A DNA stretch of 5,939 bases from Phycisphaerales bacterium (GTDB lineage Bacteria; Planctomycetota; Phycisphaerae; Phycisphaerales; SM1A02), in assembly GCA_007125255.1 (NCBI GenBank), contig SLDM01000382.1, forward strand, positions 1-5,939, in the 5' to 3' direction. The notes beneath the pieces were generated by a model. The model was given only the letters and a program-made list of their open reading frames with translations. It was not told the origin of the DNA and made no database searches. Numbering within the stretch: the stretch's first letter is position 1; each line of letters opens with the position of its first letter. A program made the position numbers and the translations under genes. Shown here piece by piece: positions 1-5,622 of the stretch.

Positions 1-702
1 GATCGAGCGGACGAATGCGTCGAGGATGGCATTCGTGACCGGGCGCGGAAAGCGGCCATTGGGGCTGAGGAGTCCCTGGTTGACCTCCAGTTCGATGCCG
101 AGGTAGCAATCTGCGCCGAACGTGCGGCGCAGCGCGGTGGTCAGGCCGTCATCGCGGCCGCGGTAGGGATAGTTGCGGCGCACGCGGTGCTCCGGCAGGC
201 GGCGGCGCAGTTCGCGTTGCCAGCGCACGCACAGATCGCGTTCCGCTGTTCGCGCAGGATCGTAGAGCAGACCGATGGAGGCGTTACGGGGCCGGTCATC
301 GAGCACCGGGGTGAAGGTATGCACGCCCACGTGCACGACCGGCTGGCGGCGCGCCTGCAGCAATGTTTCGATCGCCTCAATCACGCTGGTGCGGTGGGGG
401 TGGTACCACCGCTCAAGCAGGCGCGTACGCTGCTGCGGGGTGAGCTCCCTGGTGATGTCACTGAGCAGAGCGCGGTGGTGCGGCGATCGGTTCAACTCCA
501 CCACAAGACGCGAGGTCGTGGAGGCGATGAGCGGTGCCCGCAGATGCCTGGCGAGCCGCCGGGCCAGGGCCAGCGCGCCGGGGTCCCAGCCTTGATGGCT
601 CTCAAGACGTTCCTGGTGCAGCCGGAAGAGGGGGGCGAGGGATCCGGGCACACGGTTGCCGCCGTGTTCACAGGTCACCAGAATCGATGGGCGCTTGGAC
701 AT
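1..702 (-). CDS. N-formylglutamate amidohydrolase family protein (3' end cut off by the window)
   Basis: This frame starts with ATG at 702 and stays open to the left edge, giving 234 codons with no stop. I translated it by hand. It begins MSKRPSILVTCEHGGNRVP. Family hallmarks of N-formylglutamate amidohydrolase (FGase, PF05013) are visible: CEHGGNRVP at residues 11-19, HQGWDPGA at 36-43, VELNRS at 68-73, HVGVHTFTP at 124-132, NYPYRGRDDGLT near 177-188 and GIELEVNQ at 202-209. These include the His, Glu and Asp residues expected to bind metal. The classical reaction hydrolyses N-formyl-L-glutamate to formate and glutamate in histidine degradation, but no hut genes are present. An in-frame TGA at 718-720 lies just upstream, so 702 is the earliest ATG. 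There is no good Shine-Dalgarno sequence. The gene starts 26 nt after the GCS2 stop, so coupling is likely. About 20-40 C-terminal residues are probably missing. In this cluster it may deacylate or hydrolyse a glutamyl product; that is inference. Confidence 0.92.
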   Translation of the reverse strand, partial: MSKRPSILVTCEHGGNRVPGSLAPLFRLHQERLESHQGWDPGALALARRLARHLRAPLIASTTSRLVVELNRSPHHRALLSDITRELTPQQRTRLLERWYHPHRTSVIEAIETLLQARRQPVVHVGVHTFTPVLDDRPRNASIGLLYDPARTAERDLCVRWQRELRRRLPEHRVRRNYPYRGRDDGLTTALRRTFGADCYLGIELEVNQGLLSPNGRFPRPVTNAILDAFVRSI

Positions 703-728
703 CCTGATTGAGGGGGCTCACGCCGCGA

Positions 729-1976
729 TCAGCTCTGAAACATCTGGCCGGTGCGCAGGCAGTCACACATCTGCCGGTACACGCCTTCGATGGCCGAACG
801 TTCCGGGTCACGGCCGATGGCGTTGACGATGCGCGTGGCCAGCGTGCCGCGCTGCAGGATGATCCGCAGTGCTTCGGCGAGGGATCGATCACACCCCGGC
901 GCCGTGAACAGGACATCTTCAAGCAGCGCGGCCCAGAGCTCGCCGGCGGTCATCGGCCGCTTCCCGTCGACCCCGAGGGCGCGACGGTAGGCCCCATCCG
1001 CGATCACGGCCGATTCGCCGTGCGCTATCGTCTCCAGCAGAATTTTCTCGAGCGGATCGATCGGCCAGCTCATCTGCTCTTCCAACCCGATCCACCGCTG
1101 ATCGATCAGTGCCCCGATGACCGCGCAGACCGCGCGAAGGATGGCCAAATCCGCCCTGGGGCACTCCTGGATATCCAGCACGCGGATCTCGATCGCGCCG
1201 CGATCAAAGCGGGCGATGGCGCCGCGGGCGTTGAGCCACTCTTCCTGCAGGATCTGGTCGGGATCGTACGGGGCAATCGCGCGGTAGAGCGGCTGGAAGA
1301 TGCCTTCGTCGTAGGCCGCCGCCGTGAAGAGCGGCTCCGGGATGACCCGGCCGCTGACCTGGGGCACGCGCCGGGCATTGTGGCGATAGACCTCCAGCCG
1401 GTGATCACGATGGGCGGTCGTGCGGCCGTCCATGATCGGCGAGCTGGCCGCCAGCGCGGGTAGAATCGGCAGGATCAGGCGGATTGCCGCGTGCAACCTG
1501 GCAAACTGCGCATCGCCGTTGAACGAAAGGTTCAGATGCACACTCTGCAGGTTGGCCCAGCCGTGGCCGCGACAGTCGAAGATGCGATTGAACGCTTCGT
1601 AGACGGGGCTGTACTCGTGCGGCCAGAGCTTCATTTCCGCAAACGGGTCCATCCAGGGGTGGGTGGCGGTGGGCATGAGCTGGGCACCGTGAGGCTCGAG
1701 CCGGGCGTTGACATCCGCAACGTGCCGTTGAAAGAGCGCGTCAAGCCCGTCAAGTGACTTCACCGGACCGTTGGTCTTCAGCTCAACCACATGCAGCGGC
1801 AGTTCGTTCGACCAGCACAGCTCGCCCATCTCGATCTCGGCGTCATAGCGCTGGACCACATCGTGGATGAGCCGGTCGCAGATCGGCTGCACGTTGAGCG
1901 TCTGCCGGTCCACGATCATGTACTCCAGCTCGACGCCGTAGCCTTCGAAGAGATTGAGCCGCGCCGGTGAGCTCAT
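729..1976 (-). CDS. GCS2-family carboxylate-amine ligase (glutamate-cysteine ligase-like, YbdK type)
   Basis: The 415-residue product matches the glutamate-cysteine ligase family 2 fold (GCS2, COG2170-like), which has a glutamine-synthetase-type catalytic core using ATP and divalent metal to join a carboxylate to an amine. Visible motifs are GYGVELEYMIVD at residues 12-23, with the metal-binding E16 and E18; VELKTNGP at 64-71; MPTATHPW at 101-108; NLQSVHLNLSFNGD at 142-155, with H147; MDGRTTAHRDHRLEVYR at 182-198; and RGAIEIRVLDIQECPRAD at 259-276. Length is in the usual range (about 370-430). The ATG overlaps the ligase stop upstream as ATGA (1973-1976) and is preceded by a strong Shine-Dalgarno sequence, so the start is secure and translation is probably coupled. 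Members of this family often lack true gamma-glutamylcysteine synthetase activity. Lying beside an ATP-grasp ligase, this one probably makes a glutamyl- or other aminoacyl-amide. The substrate cannot be read from sequence. Confidence 0.93.
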   Translation of the reverse strand: MSSPARLNLFEGYGVELEYMIVDRQTLNVQPICDRLIHDVVQRYDAEIEMGELCWSNELPLHVVELKTNGPVKSLDGLDALFQRHVADVNARLEPHGAQLMPTATHPWMDPFAEMKLWPHEYSPVYEAFNRIFDCRGHGWANLQSVHLNLSFNGDAQFARLHAAIRLILPILPALAASSPIMDGRTTAHRDHRLEVYRHNARRVPQVSGRVIPEPLFTAAAYDEGIFQPLYRAIAPYDPDQILQEEWLNARGAIARFDRGAIEIRVLDIQECPRADLAILRAVCAVIGALIDQRWIGLEEQMSWPIDPLEKILLETIAHGESAVIADGAYRRALGVDGKRPMTAGELWAALLEDVLFTAPGCDRSLAEALRIILQRGTLATRIVNAIGRDPERSAIEGVYRQMCDCLRTGQMFQS

Positions 1977-3454
1977 CGCCGCGCTCCTCCCTGCTTGAGG
2001 CCGCGGCCGCGAACCCGGGTGAGAAAGACCCGCATGATCCGTTCGTAGAGCTCATCACCCAGGACGCCATCCTCCTCACCCGCTTCGATGGTGGGATTGT
2101 CGTTGACCTCGATGACCAGGTTCCTCCGGCCGAACTGCTTCATGTCGACGCCGTACAACCCGTCGCCGATCAGGTTCGCCGCCCGGAGTGCGTTGCGCAG
2201 GATGCCGCGGGGGACGCCTTCCATCGGCACCGCTTCGACGGCCCCGTATCGCCGGCCCCCGCGCCCGTCCTGGCTGACGATCTGCCAGTGCTTCGGCGCC
2301 ATGTGATACTTACACGCATAGAGCGGCTTGCGATCCAGGATGCCGATGCGCCAGTCGAACTCCGTGGGCGTGAACTCCTGGGCGATGACGAGATCGGAAC
2401 GGTCAAGCAGTTCCGCGGTGTACTGCGCCAATTCGGCGGAGGTGGTCGCCTTGCGCACACCGGTGGAGAAGCTCCCATCGGGCTCCTTGAGAATGCACGG
2501 CAGACCCAGTTCCCGCTCGACCGATGCCGCGTTCTGGCGGTGCACGATCATCGTGCGCGGCCCGGAGATGCGGTGCCGATCAAGCATCTCGGCAAGAAAC
2601 ACCTTGTTGGTGCAGCGCACGATCGACTCCGGGTCATCCATCACCACCACGCCCTCTGCCGCAGCGCGGCGGGAAAAACGGTAGGTGTGATGATTCACCT
2701 GCGTCATCTCGCGGATCAACATCGCATCAAACTCGGCGACGTGTCCGAAGTCCTCCCGCGTGATCAGGTACACACCGAAGCCGAGTTCCTCGGCCGCGTC
2801 CGCGAACTTGCGCATTGCCTTCGGATCGGATGGCGCTGTATCGGGCTGGTCCGGCGCGTGCAGGATGGCCAGGTCGTACTGCGTCACGCGCCGCTGGCCG
2901 GAGGCGGGCCGCCGGCCGGCGAAGTACTCGGTGGCCGCGCTGAGGACGAACGAACGGTGGCTCTCCGGGACTTCATTCATCGAGACCGCCTTCACGCGCA
3001 GCAACTGCCACTGTCGACTGTCCCGGGCGAACTCCGCCCGCAACATCGGTGCCGGCAGCAGGTTGAAGAGCGCCCGGCTCAGCGCGGCGTAGCGCTTGGC
3101 CGTGTTCTGGCCGAAGTAGATGCTCAGAACGAAGCGCTGGGCCTGCAGGGGGCGCAGTGACCGCTGAATGAGATCGTGCAGGTCCTCCGTCACCGATCGC
3201 ACGATCGTGTGCGATTTGAGGTCCTGCATCGTGATGACGCTGGGAAGTGGGCGATGGCTCCGCGCGGCCGCGAGCAGAGAGACGTAGTAGCCGAGAGATT
3301 GATACTGGTAGGACCGGCACAGGTTGAAGACCCGCGTCGACCGCAGCGCGGCAAACGAGGCGTCCGTGAGGTATTGACGGCTGGAGACGACCTCCACGCC
3401 GGGAATGTGCAGCGGCCAGTCCTTCGGATCGTTCACAATGACCAGTGTTGGCAT
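1973..3454 (-). CDS. RimK-family ATP-grasp ligase with RLAN N-terminal domain
   Basis: The 493-residue protein has two parts. The N-terminal half resembles the RLAN (RimK-like ATP-grasp N-terminal) domain: FNLCRSYQYQSLGYYVSLLA at residues 43-62, then IYFGQ (112-116) and LPAPMLR (133-139). A RimK-type ATP-grasp module follows. Visible motifs are MDDPESIVRCTNKVFLAEML (272-291), the nucleotide-binding PCILKEPDGSFSTGV (319-333) with K323 and a Gly/Ser loop, EFTPTEFDWRIGIL (360-373), GLYGVDMKQ (432-440) with D437, and VIEVNDNPTIEAGEED (447-462), whose E449 and N451 fit the Mg-ATP ligands. ATP-grasp ligases activate a carboxylate as acyl-phosphate and couple it to an amine; RimK itself adds glutamates to the C-terminus of ribosomal protein S6. 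This protein is far longer than RimK (about 300 residues) and is unlikely to be the S6 modifier. ATG at 3454 is 2 nt after the peptidase stop, with no Shine-Dalgarno, which suggests reinitiation. The substrate is unknown. Confidence 0.93.
   Translation of the reverse strand: MPTLVIVNDPKDWPLHIPGVEVVSSRQYLTDASFAALRSTRVFNLCRSYQYQSLGYYVSLLAAARSHRPLPSVITMQDLKSHTIVRSVTEDLHDLIQRSLRPLQAQRFVLSIYFGQNTAKRYAALSRALFNLLPAPMLRAEFARDSRQWQLLRVKAVSMNEVPESHRSFVLSAATEYFAGRRPASGQRRVTQYDLAILHAPDQPDTAPSDPKAMRKFADAAEELGFGVYLITREDFGHVAEFDAMLIREMTQVNHHTYRFSRRAAAEGVVVMDDPESIVRCTNKVFLAEMLDRHRISGPRTMIVHRQNAASVERELGLPCILKEPDGSFSTGVRKATTSAELAQYTAELLDRSDLVIAQEFTPTEFDWRIGILDRKPLYACKYHMAPKHWQIVSQDGRGGRRYGAVEAVPMEGVPRGILRNALRAANLIGDGLYGVDMKQFGRRNLVIEVNDNPTIEAGEEDGVLGDELYERIMRVFLTRVRGRGLKQGGARR
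1984..1991 (-). promoter_or_regulatory. Strong Shine-Dalgarno sequence for the GCS2-family ligase gene
   Basis: On the minus strand the sequence reads GGGAGGAG, then 7 nt, then the ATG ending the ATGA overlap. It lies inside the last codons of the upstream ATP-grasp gene, encoding part of its QGGARR tail. It is the only clear ribosome binding site in the window and it fixes the start at 1976. Confidence 0.8.
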
Positions 3455-3456
3455 GT

Positions 3457-4167
3457 TCAGTCAGCCGGCTGCAGAATGAGAAGGTTGGCATCATACGTCA
3501 TGATGCCCAGCAGAATGGCATTGAGCAGTCGGTCGATCGGGATGTGGTAGAGCTGTTCGCTGGAGAGGGGGTTGGGCGACAACGGATCAGCCACGAGGAC
3601 CTGCTTGTGCTGCTGGTCGTAGCCGCACAATACGACGAAATGGCCCGTCGGCTCACCGCGCAGATCATCGTAGTTCATGCGTCCCGGCTCGACGTCAACT
3701 TCCCGCGGGCAGCGATAGAGATAGGTCGCGCTGAGCCCGGTCAGGATCGGCAGGCCGCGCTTGAGATACCGCCGAATCAGCGAACGGCTGAGCTCCTCAA
3801 AGACCAGTTCGCCGCCGAAGGCGAGATAGTCAATGTACCCCTGTGACGCCGCAAGCAGCTTCGGGTCAGACTTCACCCGCATCTGCGCCTCAAGCCGCTC
3901 GGTGAGATCCACCTCCGGCTGGTCAAACCAGGTCGGATCGAAGACACGCAGGTTGTAGGTGTAGATCCGTGCCGCAAAGCCGCGCTGCAGCGCGTGACTG
4001 GCAAGCTGGACGGCAAGCGTCCCACCGTCATCAAGTTGCGCAACTTCATTGATGATCGTATTCAACGGCTGGTCGATGCCGTAATAGCGATACACCGAAT
4101 GAAGGCACGTCGGCCCGCAGGTCATGTCATTCGGCTGGGCGTGGATGTCAAAGTTAAGTCTGGTCAC
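3457..4167 (-). CDS. Stand-alone C39-like cysteine peptidase
   Basis: The 236-residue protein has a complete papain-like C39 constellation: oxyanion-hole Q11 and nucleophile C17 in QPNDMTCGPTCL (11-22), H176 in GHFVVLCGYD (175-184), and D194 in VADPLSPNP (192-200). I see no signal peptide, membrane segment or ABC transporter domain, so it is probably cytoplasmic and not a bacteriocin exporter peptidase. The start is GTG at 4165-4167. An in-frame TGA sits two codons upstream (4171-4173), and the next ATG (codon 15) would delete Q11, so GTG is the best choice. No good Shine-Dalgarno sequence precedes it. The stop lies 2 nt before the ATP-grasp gene, a tight coupling that suggests a shared pathway. 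In pseudomonads I recall related C39 domains fused to a GNAT acetyltransferase next to an RLAN-RimK gene; no GNAT domain is present here. It may cleave or trans-amidate the ligase product. Function is inferred from family and context. Confidence 0.88.
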   Translation of the reverse strand: MTRLNFDIHAQPNDMTCGPTCLHSVYRYYGIDQPLNTIINEVAQLDDGGTLAVQLASHALQRGFAARIYTYNLRVFDPTWFDQPEVDLTERLEAQMRVKSDPKLLAASQGYIDYLAFGGELVFEELSRSLIRRYLKRGLPILTGLSATYLYRCPREVDVEPGRMNYDDLRGEPTGHFVVLCGYDQQHKQVLVADPLSPNPLSSEQLYHIPIDRLLNAILLGIMTYDANLLILQPAD

Positions 4168-4347
4168 GTGTCAGTACAGTATGCCTGATATCGCCCTGAA
4201 GAATCTTCGATGCACCGTGGCGTGCTTTGGGCCTGGACACGATTGAGCCGCCGGTCGATTGGATCAGGTTTCGGGTTTGAATGCAGGTCTCGCTGCTATT
4301 CGTGGTGTGGGACATGCCATGAATCTCTCGGATCATTCTATTCGCCG
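4168..4347. other. Intergenic gap within the cluster, no firm gene
   Basis: These 180 bp separate the metalloprotein stop from the GTG of the C39-like gene. About 57% of the bases counted in 4201-4320 are G or C, a little below the flanking genes. I find no convincing sigma-70 promoter, no hairpin followed by a T-run, and no tRNA-like fold. A 60-codon minus-strand frame (4336-4154) fills the gap and overlaps the start of the peptidase gene. Its translation (MIREIHGMSHTTNSSETC...) has no recognisable motif and no Shine-Dalgarno sequence, so I do not call it a gene. The gap could hold a second promoter or an untranslated leader. Confidence 0.5.
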
Positions 4348-5622
4348 TCAGATATGCTCGCTGCGCCGGAACTCGGAAAGATCAGCAGTCTCCAGACTCA
4401 ACAGGTCCGTGAAGGCTGCGTAGAGGAGGTGGGCTGCGAGACAGTGGCGATTCTTCGCCCATTCCGGCTCGTAGATCGGCGGCGCGATGGTGCCGGCTTC
4501 GAAGTACGGCTCCAAAGCGACGACATCCCCCAGCGTCATGCGGCCGGCAAAGAAGCGGTGGCAGAAGTCACTCTTGCCCTGTTGAATCGCCTTGCGGAGG
4601 AACGTGTGAACGATGATCAGTCCTTCGAGGTAGAGAACATCCTTCGTGAAGGCGACCCCGCCCCTCACATCCCCGCCGCGGAAGACGCGCATCGCCGAGA
4701 GACAGCTCTCCTGCTCGTTCTGGCCGGCGTCGAGGAAGAAACGAAAGATGTCGATGAAGTCCGCGCCCTCGAGCGCCTGGTGGACGGCCTTGATGCGCAG
4801 TGCAACCCGCCGAAGCCGGGCGAGATCAATCGTTCCGGTGATCAGTTCCGCGAACGTGGCGAGGCCTTCCTGCGCGCCGGTGGTGCGCGGCGCGCCGAGG
4901 CCGAGACTCTTGATGTGTGGTTGCTCCTTGCCGTTGAGAATCGTGGCGGTATGGACGAACGCTTCGTGGTGCAGGAGCTGGCCGATATCCATCTCCGAGT
5001 AGCGCGTCCCGCCGCGCAGGTTGATGCGGCGGGCGCCGGCGGTGGCCTTGGAAGGCAACTTCGGGTCGATCACGATATCGACGGTGTGCCGATCGAAGAA
5101 CGCGGCGCATTCGGTCCGCATACGATCGGCGACATGCTCCGCGGTGAGATGGAACTCGCTTGCGCCGAGAAAGGAACAGGCGCGGAAATCATCCGTCGCA
5201 TCGAGAAAGTGTTGGGCCGCGTCCAGGTTGGTCAGATCACCCCAGCCGATGTGGTCGCCGGGCATCGCGTAGAGGTGGCCGGACAGCGCGGAAAATTCAG
5301 GCGTGCCCCGGCTCTGCATCATCCGGGCCGCGATGATGTAGCTCTGGGCCGTGCGGTGGATGTAGTCGCCGAGCGGATCACCGCGGTCACACGCTTCGGC
5401 GACCGACTGCAGCGCGGCAATTTCCTGCGCGTAGTCCACGGGGCGATAGTCGATCTCGGGCAGTCGGGGTGAGCCGTTCTTCCAGCCTGTCAGGAAGTCG
5501 CGGCCGACCTCGATCGGCCAGTCGAGGTGCGCCAGAACGCGAATATCCCGGGCCGCCTGCACGAGGCGCGCGTCGAGTTCAATCATGCGGGCCAGGGCCG
5601 GATCAGTGGTGGGTGTTGCCAT
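4348..5622 (-). CDS. DUF1704 'QEGLA motif' zincin-like metalloprotein (MATCAP-related)
   Basis: The 424-residue protein belongs to the family often named 'flavohemoglobin expression-modulating QEGLA motif protein' (DUF1704/TIGR02421). The name-giving motif is GAQEGLATFAEL at residues 249-260. HHEAFVHTAT (218-227) contains a non-canonical zinc motif HExxxH: H219 and H224 as ligands and E220 as catalytic base, with E252 of QEGLA as the likely third ligand. FTKDVLYLEG (325-334) is another conserved segment. The family includes eukaryotic MATCAP (KIAA0895L), a carboxypeptidase that removes the terminal tyrosine of alpha-tubulin, so a carboxypeptidase-like role is plausible. All expected catalytic residues are present, and no signal peptide or membrane segment is visible. 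ATG at 5622 gives the full-length protein; it lacks a Shine-Dalgarno sequence, and an in-frame ATG at codon 13 is an alternative. It is the first gene of the cluster, 180 bp before the next. The true substrate in bacteria is unknown. Confidence 0.9.
   Translation of the reverse strand: MATPTTDPALARMIELDARLVQAARDIRVLAHLDWPIEVGRDFLTGWKNGSPRLPEIDYRPVDYAQEIAALQSVAEACDRGDPLGDYIHRTAQSYIIAARMMQSRGTPEFSALSGHLYAMPGDHIGWGDLTNLDAAQHFLDATDDFRACSFLGASEFHLTAEHVADRMRTECAAFFDRHTVDIVIDPKLPSKATAGARRINLRGGTRYSEMDIGQLLHHEAFVHTATILNGKEQPHIKSLGLGAPRTTGAQEGLATFAELITGTIDLARLRRVALRIKAVHQALEGADFIDIFRFFLDAGQNEQESCLSAMRVFRGGDVRGGVAFTKDVLYLEGLIIVHTFLRKAIQQGKSDFCHRFFAGRMTLGDVVALEPYFEAGTIAPPIYEPEWAKNRHCLAAHLLYAAFTDLLSLETADLSEFRRSEHI

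Noticed and set aside
187..1463. Two overlapping plus-strand frames of 174 and 251 codons
   Set aside because: They are antisense to the N-formylglutamate amidohydrolase and the GCS2-family gene, both recognised by multiple conserved motifs.
1967..3160. 397-codon open frame on the plus strand
   Set aside because: It is fully antisense to the ATP-grasp gene. Its composition (many Arg, Asp, Val, His) is that of a reverse-complement frame, and no family motif is visible.
2973..3494. 173-codon minus-strand frame overlapping the C39/ATP-grasp junction
   Set aside because: It is a frame-shifted reading of the start of the ATP-grasp gene, which in its proper frame shows the RLAN motifs. No frameshift is needed to explain the locus.
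4168..4347. Promoter for the C39-ATP-grasp-GCS2 genes near GATATC / CATACT
   Set aside because: No -35 element at acceptable spacing is present, so the match is no better than chance.
4210..5472. 420-codon open frame on the plus strand
   Set aside because: It lies antisense to the DUF1704 gene, whose protein carries clear family motifs. The plus-strand translation is charged, low in recognisable motifs and typical of a GC-rich shadow frame.
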